Positions 43,077 through 51,730 of a stretch of DNA of 64,000 bases are shown here, piece by piece (the first letter of the stretch is position 1; the number at the start of each line of letters is the position of its first letter). The position numbers and the translations under genes were made by a program. This DNA comes from Clostridiales bacterium. Lineage in GTDB: Bacteria; Bacillota; Clostridia; Christensenellales; Aristaeellaceae. The stretch is from assembly GCA_015056315.1 (NCBI GenBank), contig SVGN01000008.1, forward strand, positions 1 to 64,000, given 5' to 3'. The notes under the pieces were generated by a model. That model was not told where the DNA came from. It did not search any database and was given only the letters and a program-made list of their open reading frames with translations.

Positions 43077-44294
43077 ATGACACGGGTTTTGAGAACGACC
43101 GCACTGGCCACTGTTTTTGTGCTGATCGCTCTGCTGCTGCCTGCGGGCGCCTTTGCCAAAACGCTGGAGGAGTGGCTGGATGGCTACGATACCGGCGAGA
43201 TCTGGTTCGGTGAGGATTTCCACTACGACATCACCGACGAGGAAGCCTGCTGGGAACTGCTCATGAAGCCCATCACCGTGCTGGATGTAGGCCAGAAGGA
43301 AGTGGTCGCGCCCCGCACCGGCCCCGGCACCGACTACCCCAAGGTGAATACCGATAAGCTGGGCGGCACCATCAACGGTTCCTCCGCTGCCGTGCATGTG
43401 CTGGGCGAGGATGAGGACGGCTGGACGAAGATTGAGGGTCTGGATTATTACAACCGTATGATCCGCGGTTATGTGCGCACCAACCTGCTCAAGACCGTTA
43501 CCCCCCGAAGCGATTACGGCCTCATCATCGATAAGCTCACCCAGCGGCTGTACATTTTCAAGGAGGGCAAGCTCTGGTCCAGCTGCCTCATTTCCACCGG
43601 CCTGCCCAACGACAGCCAGCCCTACAACGAGACCGCCGCCGGTGAGTACCTGATCGCCAGCCGCATGGGCGATTTCGACAGCGAGGGCATGATCTGCGCC
43701 ATGGCGCTGCGCTTCAACGGCGGCGATGCCATCCATCAGGTGCCCTATGTGTTTCTGGCCGACGGCTCCAAGCGTTTCACCACCTGGGAGGCCAAGCTGG
43801 GTCAGCGTGCCAGCCACGGCTGTGTGCGCGTGGCCCGCGCCGCCAACGAGGATGGCCTCAACATGCGCTGGATCTGGGATAACATCAAGGTGGGCACCAA
43901 GGTGCTCGTGTGGGATGACCATGGCCGCCGCCAGCCCTACCCGGAGGATGCCCTGGAGCTGTTCTACAACCCCAAGGGCGGCAGCTACTACCATGCGGAT
44001 GCCAACTGCAGCAGCGTCAAATCCCGCTACCTGCCGCTGACCGGCTTTACCTACGGCGAGCTGGAAAACGAGGAATATGCCGAGCTGAAGCGCTGCATGA
44101 GCTGTATGCCGGTGCTGCGCAAGGGCGAGATCGATGATCAGAACCGCCTGCGCGGCGTGGAGCCCCTGACGGACAGCAGCGTTACCGCCCCCACCGGCGA
44201 GGAAGGCGCGCCGCCTTCCAGCCTGGATACCTCTCTTGTACACGAATCCGACGAGGGGGATGTGATCATCGTCATCACCCCTGCCGGTGAATAA
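43077..44294 (+). CDS. secreted L,D-transpeptidase (YkuD) with SH3-like and Cys/His C-terminal module
   Basis: The 405-residue protein has a signal peptide (about 1-27, ending AFA-K), an SH3-like region (about 63-137, with GPGTDYP and WTKIEGLD), and a YkuD catalytic domain (about 147-275). Catalytic His220 (AIHQVPY) and SHGCVR at 246-251 (Cys249) are present. The C-terminal part contains YYHADANCSSV and CMSCMP, a Cys/His pattern that may bind zinc, followed by a Ser/Thr/Pro/Gly-rich tail. The enzyme would make 3-3 cross-links in peptidoglycan or attach proteins. GGAGG precedes the ATG at 43077; the TTG at 43068 overlaps it. Confidence 0.88.
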   Translation: MTRVLRTTALATVFVLIALLLPAGAFAKTLEEWLDGYDTGEIWFGEDFHYDITDEEACWELLMKPITVLDVGQKEVVAPRTGPGTDYPKVNTDKLGGTINGSSAAVHVLGEDEDGWTKIEGLDYYNRMIRGYVRTNLLKTVTPRSDYGLIIDKLTQRLYIFKEGKLWSSCLISTGLPNDSQPYNETAAGEYLIASRMGDFDSEGMICAMALRFNGGDAIHQVPYVFLADGSKRFTTWEAKLGQRASHGCVRVARAANEDGLNMRWIWDNIKVGTKVLVWDDHGRRQPYPEDALELFYNPKGGSYYHADANCSSVKSRYLPLTGFTYGELENEEYAELKRCMSCMPVLRKGEIDDQNRLRGVEPLTDSSVTAPTGEEGAPPSSLDTSLVHESDEGDVIIVITPAGE

Positions 44295-44299
44295 ATGCC

Positions 44300-44332
44300 A
44301 AAAGGATCGATGCTGCATGCGTCGATCCTTTT
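44300..44332 (+). terminator. rho-independent terminator
   Basis: AAAAGGATCGA pairs perfectly with TCGATCCTTTT over an 11-base loop; T-run included. It closes the L,D-transpeptidase gene. Confidence 0.85.
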
Positions 44333-44364
44333 GCTGCTCTTGCACACAGGAAAGGAGAAGCGCC

Positions 44365-45105
44365 ATGCGCCCTGAAAAACCCGCCATGATCCTCTTTGAC
44401 TACGGCTATACCCTCCTCTACGAGCCGGGAGCGGATTTCCTCCGGGGCGAGAAGGCGGTTTTTCCGTACATTCGGGAAAACCCGCTGGGCAAAACCGCCG
44501 AGGAGCTTTGCGAAGCCGGGCTCATCAACTTCCGTCAGCTGGCGGATTGCCGCCATATGGGCTATGAGATCAGCGAAATGCAGCTGAACCGGTGCAAATA
44601 CGATGCATACGGCATCACCTTTTCCATCCCCATGCAGCAGGTGGAGAATATTCTGTGGGATCATGTCTCCCCCGGGGCCTGTATGCCCGGAGTGCATGAG
44701 CTGCTCGCTTTTTTGGAAAAGCAGGGCATCCGCTCGGGGGTGATCAGCAATCTGGGCTGGACAGGTGCTGCCCTGAAGCGGCGCATCGACCGGCTGCTGC
44801 CGGAGAACCGCTTCGAGTTCGTGCTGGCCTCCAGCGAGTACGCCTTCCGAAAGCCCCACCCCGCCATGTTCCGCATCGCCCTGCAAAAGGCGGACCTCAG
44901 CCCGGAGCAGGTATGGTTCTGCGGCGACAGCATGGCGGCGGATGTGTGCGGTGCCCATGATGCGGGCATGTTCCCGGTGCTTTACGAGGGCGAGGCGGCG
45001 GATGGGGAGCACAGCCCCTATCTTGCGAAAAACCGGGAGCTCCGGGTCGATTTCGACTATCTGCACATCCGTCACTGGCAGGAGCTGATGGCACTGCTGG
45101 GGTAA
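44365..45105 (+). CDS. HAD-superfamily hydrolase
   Basis: The 246-residue haloacid-dehalogenase-fold enzyme has motif I ILFDYGYTLLY (near 10-20), where the second Asp is replaced by Gly-Tyr (DYGYT). Motif II Ser/Thr is in VISNLGWTGA, motif III Lys in FRKPHPAMFR and motif IV in WFCGDSMAADVCGA. The DxDx(T/V) signature is thus imperfect: the nucleophile Asp is present but the acid/base Asp is not. Phosphatase function may be reduced. AAAGGAG precedes the ATG at 44365. It stands alone between two terminators. Confidence 0.8.
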   Translation: MRPEKPAMILFDYGYTLLYEPGADFLRGEKAVFPYIRENPLGKTAEELCEAGLINFRQLADCRHMGYEISEMQLNRCKYDAYGITFSIPMQQVENILWDHVSPGACMPGVHELLAFLEKQGIRSGVISNLGWTGAALKRRIDRLLPENRFEFVLASSEYAFRKPHPAMFRIALQKADLSPEQVWFCGDSMAADVCGAHDAGMFPVLYEGEAADGEHSPYLAKNRELRVDFDYLHIRHWQELMALLG

Positions 45106-45192
45106 GGCTGCCGGGGCACCGGCCTGCTGCCCGGATGCGGAAATGCGCCCGCCCTTTCAATAGCGCAGCGGATGCCGCGGGCACCGAACACA

Positions 45193-45239
45193 AAAAAACG
45201 GTTCGCGAACCCATTTCGGGTGCGAACCGTTTTGCTTTT
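45193..45239. terminator. bidirectional rho-independent terminator
   Basis: AAAACGGTTCGC pairs with GCGAACCGTTTT around an inner GAACCC/GGGT stem, with T-runs on both strands. It separates the convergent HAD and dipeptidase genes. Confidence 0.85.
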
Positions 45240-45308
45240 ACAGAAAACGAAAGGCTGTACGGCTATGTTGGAGCGGCCTGCCGGGCAGGCTGCGCTCCCC
45301 GGACGCAC

Positions 45309-46220
45309 TCAGCCCCTGTCCAGCCGATCCATGTAAGCGGCAAAGTTGCCGCCTGCCAGCTTCTCGATCAGCGGGGCGGAAAAGCCCCGCTGCTGCATCC
45401 GCTCTGCCAGCGCAGGGATGGCGCCTGCGTTCCGGAGCCCTTCGGGGTACTCGTCGATGCCGTCGAAATCGCTGCCCAGCCCCACATGATCCTCGCCGCC
45501 CAGCAGGCACATATGCACCATGTGGTCGATGACCGTGTCCATGTCCGCATGGCCCTTATCCGTCAGGAAGGGCACATAGAAATTCACGCCCGCATACCCG
45601 CCGGTGGCAAACAGCTGCCGGAGCTGCCGATCCGTCAGGTTGCGGGGGTGGCCGCACAGGCTGCGGGCGCAGCTGTGGGAGGCCATGCAGGGAGCGGGGC
45701 CGTCCATCACTTCGTCGCTGCCGCGCTCGTTCAGGTGAGAGATATCCACCGCCATGCGGCAGCGGCGCATCTCCCGGACCACCGCCTGCCCGAAGGGAGT
45801 CAGCCCTTCCTTGGATGCCCCCTTGGCCGGGTGGGCCAGTCGGTTTTCGTTGTTCCAGACGATGGCCGCCGCCCGCACGCCCAAGCGGGCATAGTGTTCC
45901 ACGGCGGCAAGCTCCTGCCCGAAGGCTTCGCCGCCCTCGATGGTCAACAGGATGTTGGCCTGCCCCGGCAAGGCCTCCCCGATGTGACGGATCTGCCGGA
46001 AGCCCCGGGCCTTGAGGGCTTCAAAGGCGGCCAGTTCCCGGGGGATGAGGTCGCTGTCGGCCCCGGTGAGGCCGTTGGCCCCTACGAACAGCGCCAGCGC
46101 CTGCACCCGGGTATGGCGGGGGTCGGTCAGGTGGGCAAGCTGCACATCCATGGCTTCGGCACAGGCCCGGGGCTGGGCCAGCCGCCATAGGGTATCGGCG
46201 TGGGTATCGCAGATCAGCAT
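45309..46220 (-). CDS. membrane-dipeptidase-like metallopeptidase (family M19)
   Basis: The 303-residue protein has M19 zinc ligands: CDTHADTLW (HxD, near 6-9), the bridging Glu in LLTIEGGEAFG, DISHLNERG, ASHSCARSLCGHPRNL and GLGSDFDGI. Renal-type dipeptidases of this family cut a range of dipeptides, including D-amino-acid ones. AAAGGAGG precedes the ATG. It lies 63 bases downstream of the GMP-synthase-like gene with a terminator between. Confidence 0.93.
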   Translation of the reverse strand: MLICDTHADTLWRLAQPRACAEAMDVQLAHLTDPRHTRVQALALFVGANGLTGADSDLIPRELAAFEALKARGFRQIRHIGEALPGQANILLTIEGGEAFGQELAAVEHYARLGVRAAAIVWNNENRLAHPAKGASKEGLTPFGQAVVREMRRCRMAVDISHLNERGSDEVMDGPAPCMASHSCARSLCGHPRNLTDRQLRQLFATGGYAGVNFYVPFLTDKGHADMDTVIDHMVHMCLLGGEDHVGLGSDFDGIDEYPEGLRNAGAIPALAERMQQRGFSAPLIEKLAGGNFAAYMDRLDRG

Positions 46221-46241
46221 GTGGAGCCTCCTTTCAGGCGA

Positions 46242-46266
46242 GAAAAAGCGCCCAAATTGGGCGCTT
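46242..46266 (-). terminator. rho-independent terminator
   Basis: On the minus strand AAGCGCCCAA pairs with TTGGGCGCTT, followed by a TTT run. It closes the GMP-synthase-like gene ahead of the dipeptidase gene. Confidence 0.85.
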
Positions 46267-46283
46267 CAAAAATATGCGGTCCC

Positions 46284-47729
46284 TTACTCCATCATGCCGT
46301 AGCGCTTGCTGGGGGTAAGGTCGTATACCACGCGGGATACATTGGGCACCTCCGACAGGATGCGGGTGGTGGTGCGCTCCATCAGGTCGTAGGGCAGGCG
46401 GGCGGCGAGGCCCTGGCTCTGGGAGGCCTGGATGGCCCGCAGGCAGATGGTGTGGCGGGAGGGGGCGTCGGGGCTTTCCACCAGCGTGGCAAAATACTGC
46501 CACAGGCGCTTGTCCAGCCCGGCCTCCTGGATCTCCTCCAGCCAGCAGGCATCCGCTGCACGGAGCACGTTGAGCCGCTCCTCGGTAACTCTGCCGTAGA
46601 TGCGCAGCGCAAGACCGCTGGAGGGGAAGGACTGGCGGCTGGCAAAGGAGGCGGGCATGCCCAGCACCCCTGCCAGGTTGCGCACCTCATTTTTGAACAG
46701 GGTGCGGATCGGCTCCAGAATGGCGATGGAGGGGGCCAGCGGATCGCTGCCGCCGCCCGACAGGAGCACGTCGCTGTAGTTGGTGCCCATCACCAGCGCA
46801 CACAGCTCCGGGCGCAGGGCCAGGTATTCGGTAAGGGTCTGGCGCATCAGGCGGGAGGCGGTGCGCTCCTTGCTGTCTGCGTCGATAAGGCCGGAAAGGG
46901 CCTGCAAAAAGCTCTCCCGGGCGTTGATATGATCCACCGGGATACCCATCTCCCGCTGGAAGGCATCGATCACATACTGCACCTCGCCCTGACGGAACAG
47001 GCCGGTATCCACAAACAGGCAGCGGAGCCGGTCGCCCAGGGCCATGCTGGCCAGCTTGGCGCAGACGGCGCTGTCCACACCGCCGGAGATGGCGCAGAGC
47101 ACCTGACCATCCTTGGGCACGCCCTCCCGGATGGCGGCGATGGCTTCGTCGATCATGGCATCTTCGTTCCAGTCGGCACGGCATTTGCAGATGCTGTAGG
47201 CAAAATTGGTCAGGATCTGGGATGCATCCGGGTCGTTGCGCTCGATGGGGTATTCCAGCGCATAGAGGGGCTTCTCCCGGTGGGCGCAGCCGATCACATC
47301 CTCCCCGGAAAAGGCAATGGGCTCCAGCCCTTCGGCGGGTGTGAGCGGTGCCAGCATACGCAGGGCGCAGCCGGTGGCATTCATCTCCTGGAAGAGGGGG
47401 TGCTCCTTCAGCGTAAGGGGCATGGGCGTGGTGGAGTAGATCACCGGCGCTACCTGCCCGCCGCTCATGGTGCACAGGGCCGCGGCGATGCCGTCCAGCG
47501 CCAGCACGGGCACACCGGCATCAAAGATGCGGCTGTCCAGCCCATCGGGCGCGCCGGGCTCGCCCAGCGGCGCGGAGATGATCACGCCTTTGGGGTTGTA
47601 GGTGAGCAGCTCCTCCAGCGGCGTGTCGAAGGGCAGGCACAGGCTGCAGACCTGCCGCCAGCGCAGCAGCCTGCAAATGAGCCAGGCGTTGGAACGTTCC
47701 TTACAGAAAACGATAATGGGCTCCTGCAT
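46284..47729 (-). CDS. GMP-synthase-like protein with inactive glutaminase domain
   Basis: The 481-residue protein has the GuaA layout: an N-terminal class I glutaminase fold (about 1-185), a PP-loop ATP pyrophosphatase domain with AISGGVDSAV (213-222) and a GuaA-type C-terminal dimer domain (SFPSSGLALRIYGRVTEERL, then TRILSEVPNVSRVVYDLTPS). The glutaminase triad is broken: the Cys position falls at Asp79 (VLALDG instead of GICYG) and the FHPE box reads YPIE (160-163), so His is lost while Glu is kept. The SHHNVGGLP and terminal PP-TIEWE elements that contact XMP are also missing. I infer an ammonia-using or different adenylating enzyme, not GuaA proper. AGGAGG precedes the ATG. Confidence 0.72.
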   Translation of the reverse strand: MQEPIIVFCKERSNAWLICRLLRWRQVCSLCLPFDTPLEELLTYNPKGVIISAPLGEPGAPDGLDSRIFDAGVPVLALDGIAAALCTMSGGQVAPVIYSTTPMPLTLKEHPLFQEMNATGCALRMLAPLTPAEGLEPIAFSGEDVIGCAHREKPLYALEYPIERNDPDASQILTNFAYSICKCRADWNEDAMIDEAIAAIREGVPKDGQVLCAISGGVDSAVCAKLASMALGDRLRCLFVDTGLFRQGEVQYVIDAFQREMGIPVDHINARESFLQALSGLIDADSKERTASRLMRQTLTEYLALRPELCALVMGTNYSDVLLSGGGSDPLAPSIAILEPIRTLFKNEVRNLAGVLGMPASFASRQSFPSSGLALRIYGRVTEERLNVLRAADACWLEEIQEAGLDKRLWQYFATLVESPDAPSRHTICLRAIQASQSQGLAARLPYDLMERTTTRILSEVPNVSRVVYDLTPSKRYGMME

Positions 47730-47893
47730 GATGAGGCCTCCTAAGCATCCATCCGCAAAAGGCGCGCGGCCCGGATGGCGTCTCCACGAGCATGATGGTG
47801 AAAAGAAACACCACTTTTATCAATTCGACGCCTCTTCCCGAAAACCTTCTCTCGGCAACAAAAGCCATAAACGTAAAACAAACCGCGGGGGAC

Positions 47894-47922
47894 TTGTAGA
47901 CTTTCGCGAATCTTGGTATAAT
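47894..47922 (+). promoter_or_regulatory. sigma-A promoter of the envelope/plsX-smc operon
   Basis: TTGTAG (47894-47899), 17-base spacer, TATAAT (47917-47922), leader of about 100 bases to the TTG start at 48026. It is the only strong promoter I see for the long plus-strand block that follows. Confidence 0.75.
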
Positions 47923-48025
47923 AAAGAGAGGTATACCCAATACCTGTCTCCCCGCACACATGTATTCCCGAAGGCCGGTGCAGCCGACCTTTGCCAGGAA
48001 CAGACAGAATAAGGAGAGCAAAGCT

Positions 48026-51000
48026 TTGAACGATTTTCATAACGATCCCAACAACTTCCGAAACGGTTACGGCCTGCCCGGGCAGCCGGAGCAGCCTGCA
48101 CCGCAGGCTCCTGCCGGAGATCCCTTTGCAGCCTGGCGCAACCCGGAGCAGCAGCCTGCCGGCGATTCCTTCCTGACAGATGCACCTGCGCCCTTTGGTG
48201 CAGAGCTTCAGCAGGGCGGTTCCCCGTTGTTTTCTCAGCAGGATTTTGGCGCGATGGGGGATAATGCGCCCACCCGCATCGTTCAGCCTGTGCCCATGGT
48301 CACCCGCCGTACTACTGTGGTGCCCGCTCAGCCTGTGGGCGGCCCATCGGTGGCCCGCACTGCCTACCCGCAGGATCCGCCCCGCCGCCGCCGTCGTGCC
48401 GCTGCGCCCGAAGCCCCTGCTGCGGCAGATGGCAGCTGGGAGCAGCAGCCTGTTCAGCAGCCCGCTGAGGTGTTTGTGCAGCAGCCTGCCGTAAGCCAGC
48501 CCGCGGAACAGCAGCCCGTGCAGCAGCCCGCCGAGCCATTCGCACAGCAGCCCTCTGTGCGCCAACCTGTGCGCAGGCCTCTTGAGCAGCAGCCTGCCGA
48601 GCAGCCCATGCAGCCCCAGGCGCAGTATGCCCCTGTGGAGCAGCCCGCTGCCGGCCCCCAGCGCCAGTATGCCCCCGCCGGGCAGGAATACGACCTGTTC
48701 AGCGCAGGCGACAGCGAAGCCCAGCCCCCGGTGCCCCGCCGTACCGCCACTCCCGGCGACCGGTATGTGGGTGCCCGCACCGCCATGCCCTCTGCCGAGG
48801 TCTCTGTAGCAGATCGTGCCCGGCAAGCCAAGGAGCGCGTGCGCAGCGAAATGGACGACCGGAACCCCTACGAGCCCCAGGCCGAGCCTCGGAGCCAGCA
48901 GCCCGCAAGGCAGTCCCGGCCCGCTACGGCCCGCCGCCGCCCCGTGCAGCCGGGCCAGCAGCCCATGCGGGAGGATGAGTACGCTGCCTATAACGCCCAG
49001 CCCACCCGCAGCCCCTACGACGATCCCCGTACCCGCCGCCCCAGCGCCACCGTGGAGCGTGCCCGCTACGATTTCGAAGACGACGAGATGGACGAGCCCC
49101 GCGGCGGCATCCTGGTGCCGCTGATCATTGTTCTGCTGGTGATCGGCGCACTGCTGGCCGGTATCTGCCTCCCCAAGTGGGATCAGGTAGAGGGCACCTT
49201 CGGCAGCACCATGGCCAACCTGAAGACCTCTGTGGTCACCGTGTTCTCCAACGTGAAGAACATGATCCTGCCCGAGGATGAGCCCATCAAGAGCTTCAAC
49301 GTTTCCACCGCCGATGCGGCCGCCCCTGCGGATGTGCGCTTCACCGTGCAGACCGCCAAGAAGATCGACGGCATCCGCATCGAGGATGACAACGGCTTTA
49401 CCATCTACAGCAAGCTGTTCTCCGATCAGCTGGTCCTCAACGGAGAGGTGATCAACAACAGCGACGAATACATCTGGACGCCCACCTGCCGCCTGGAGGA
49501 TGCGTACAGCGGCAGCTTTACCGTCTATGCCCAGAAGAGCGACGGTACCGAGTCCGAGGGCCTGCGCGCCTCCGGCACGGTGGAGATCGCCGCGCCCAAG
49601 GCCATTGTGCCCCCGATCCAGGATTTCATCGTGGATGGCGAACTGGAGCAGCTGCCTGCGGCGGTCACCTTCCATGTGCAGACCTCTGCGGATGTGACCA
49701 GCGTTCGCGTGGAGAACCAGTACGGCTCCGTGGTGCTGAACCGCACCCTGGAGGATGCCCGCGCCGCCGGTCAGGTGATCACCGAGGGCGAGACCCTGCG
49801 CTGGACCATTCCCTACACCGCCAGCGAGGCCTATGCCGGTGAGTACAGCATCAGCTACCAGACCGGCAGCGACCCGCAGAATTACGTCAGCTCCGGCTTC
49901 AAGGTGCAGGTGGAGATCGGCCCCGTGGCCACTCCCGCCCCCACCACCGAGCCGGATACCCCCGCAGAGCCTGAGAGCACCGATCAGCCCGAGGCAACGG
50001 CAGAGCCCACCGCAGAACCCACTGCGGAGCCCACCGCCACCCCCGAGCCCACTGCCGAGCCTACTGCGGAGCCTACCGCTACCCCCGCTCCCACCGCCAC
50101 CCCCGAACCCACCGCTACGCCCGAGCCCACCCCGGTGCCCACGCCCACGCTGCTGCCCGCCCTCACCGCCGAGGCTGCCGAGGGCACGGATCCCGCCGAG
50201 GGAGATGCCGCGCTCAAGAACACCATCTACAACGATGGCAAGAGCGTAAAGAGCTACACCCGCACCCGGGCTGTGGAGCTGCTGAACCCCTTCATCTCCG
50301 TGGAGGGCGCAGCCAGCGATTATGCCGTGTGGAAGCAAGCCGGTGTGCTCACCTTCCGCGGCGGCCCCATGCGCCAGAACGCCGCCTACGGCACCGTTGA
50401 GGTGAACAACGCCAGACTCACCGAGGTCTGGTCGCAGGAGGTAGGCAGCATGAAGGTGAGCAGCGGCACCGTGTACGGTGTTGTGGCTCCCGGCCAGCCC
50501 CTGATCGTCAAATGGCCCACCATCATGCGCAGCAACATGGCCATCAAGGAAGAGATGCGCGAGGTAAAGGCCCTCAAGGAAGTGATCGTGGCCGCACAGG
50601 ATGGCAACATCTACTTCTACAACCTGCTCTCCGGCGAAATGACCCGCGAGCCCTTCGCCCTGGGCGCTCCCAGTGCGGGCGGCCTGTCCCTGGCCACCAA
50701 CGGCACCCCGGTGCTGGGCGTGGGCCAGAGCCACAGCAAGCTGGCCAACAAGACCGTCAAGAGCGGTTATCACCTGATCAACCTGCTCAACAACAAGGAG
50801 ATCCGTCTCATCCAGACCGATGGCAAGGATCGTGTGAGCAACTACTCCGGTGTGCACGGTGCCGCTGTTTTCGACAGCGTTACCGGCACCATGGTCTTCG
50901 GCAGCCAGGGCGGTCTGCTCTACACCGCCGAGCTGGGCCCCCAGGCTGAGGTGTATACCTACCAGGATGGCAAGGTGGAGCTCCAATCCGGCCTGCAGGC

Positions 51001-51712
51001 CTACAAGGGCACCACCAAGGGTCAGGAAAAGAAGGGCAACATCGACGGCAGCGTTGCCATGTACGGCAGCTACGCCTTCTACGGCGATGAGTACGGCGTG
51101 CTCCGCTGCGTGGATGTGAACACCATGACTCCCGTCTGGTCCACGAAGCTGGGGAGCGATATCGAAGCCACCCCTGCCCTGGATCTGGAAAACGGCACCG
51201 ACCTGGCGCTGTACACCGGCACCACCGTTAACGGCAAGAAGGATACCTGCGTGCTCAGCCGCATCAACGCCCTTACCGGCGAGGTGGTCTGGAGCTACCC
51301 GGTAGCCGACTGCACCTACCACGACGACTACGATCTGGGCCTGCACGCCAGCCCCGTGATCGGTCAGGCCTCTATCGGCCATCTGGTCATCTTTACCGTG
51401 GCCGACGGCGAGAACGGCGCACAGGTGCTGGCCCTCAACAAGGCAGACGGCTCCCTGGTCTGGGAAGGCCTGCTGTCCTCCAACGCGGTATCCAGCCCGG
51501 TGGCTGTGTACAACGAGGCGGGCAAGGCATGGATCATCCAGGCCGAGACCGAAGGCGTCATCAACCTGCTGGATGCCGACGACGGCGCGAATCTCGCCAG
51601 CGTGATGGTGAATGGCGAGATCACCGCTTCCCCCGCTGTGTACGGCAACCTGCTGGTGATCGGCACCACCGGCAAGGGTACGAGCGCAGTGTACTGCTTC
51701 CGTATCGAATAA
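48026..51712 (+). CDS. membrane-anchored PQQ-like beta-propeller protein with disordered N-terminus
   Basis: The 1228-residue protein starts with a long Gln/Pro/Arg-rich cytoplasmic region (about 1-355), then a transmembrane segment (about 360-383: GGILVPLIIVLLVIGALLAG). Two Ig-like beta domains follow (about 415-630), then a Thr/Pro/Glu low-complexity linker (about 635-710, repeats of TAEP, TATP) and a C-terminal PQQ-type propeller of WD-like blades (about 770-1228; LTEVWSQEVGSM, PVWSTKLGSDIE, EVVWSYPVADC, GSLVWEGLLSS). I start at TTG 48026, nine bases after AAGGAG; the ATG at 47960 has no ribosome-binding site. It may be an assembly or sensing scaffold in the envelope. It heads the plsX operon with an 18-base gap. 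Confidence 0.82.
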   Translation: MNDFHNDPNNFRNGYGLPGQPEQPAPQAPAGDPFAAWRNPEQQPAGDSFLTDAPAPFGAELQQGGSPLFSQQDFGAMGDNAPTRIVQPVPMVTRRTTVVPAQPVGGPSVARTAYPQDPPRRRRRAAAPEAPAAADGSWEQQPVQQPAEVFVQQPAVSQPAEQQPVQQPAEPFAQQPSVRQPVRRPLEQQPAEQPMQPQAQYAPVEQPAAGPQRQYAPAGQEYDLFSAGDSEAQPPVPRRTATPGDRYVGARTAMPSAEVSVADRARQAKERVRSEMDDRNPYEPQAEPRSQQPARQSRPATARRRPVQPGQQPMREDEYAAYNAQPTRSPYDDPRTRRPSATVERARYDFEDDEMDEPRGGILVPLIIVLLVIGALLAGICLPKWDQVEGTFGSTMANLKTSVVTVFSNVKNMILPEDEPIKSFNVSTADAAAPADVRFTVQTAKKIDGIRIEDDNGFTIYSKLFSDQLVLNGEVINNSDEYIWTPTCRLEDAYSGSFTVYAQKSDGTESEGLRASGTVEIAAPKAIVPPIQDFIVDGELEQLPAAVTFHVQTSADVTSVRVENQYGSVVLNRTLEDARAAGQVITEGETLRWTIPYTASEAYAGEYSISYQTGSDPQNYVSSGFKVQVEIGPVATPAPTTEPDTPAEPESTDQPEATAEPTAEPTAEPTATPEPTAEPTAEPTATPAPTATPEPTATPEPTPVPTPTLLPALTAEAAEGTDPAEGDAALKNTIYNDGKSVKSYTRTRAVELLNPFISVEGAASDYAVWKQAGVLTFRGGPMRQNAAYGTVEVNNARLTEVWSQEVGSMKVSSGTVYGVVAPGQPLIVKWPTIMRSNMAIKEEMREVKALKEVIVAAQDGNIYFYNLLSGEMTREPFALGAPSAGGLSLATNGTPVLGVGQSHSKLANKTVKSGYHLINLLNNKEIRLIQTDGKDRVSNYSGVHGAAVFDSVTGTMVFGSQGGLLYTAELGPQAEVYTYQDGKVELQSGLQAYKGTTKGQEKKGNIDGSVAMYGSYAFYGDEYGVLRCVDVNTMTPVWSTKLGSDIEATPALDLENGTDLALYTGTTVNGKKDTCVLSRINALTGEVVWSYPVADCTYHDDYDLGLHASPVIGQASIGHLVIFTVADGENGAQVLALNKADGSLVWEGLLSSNAVSSPVAVYNEAGKAWIIQAETEGVINLLDADDGANLASVMVNGEITASPAVYGNLLVIGTTGKGTSAVYCFRIE

Positions 51713-51730
51713 CGAAAGAGGCGAAGCTTT

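Noticed and set aside
47960-48025. An ATG at 47960 as start of the propeller gene
   Set aside because: It has no ribosome-binding site, while AAGGAG lies nine bases before the in-frame TTG at 48026.
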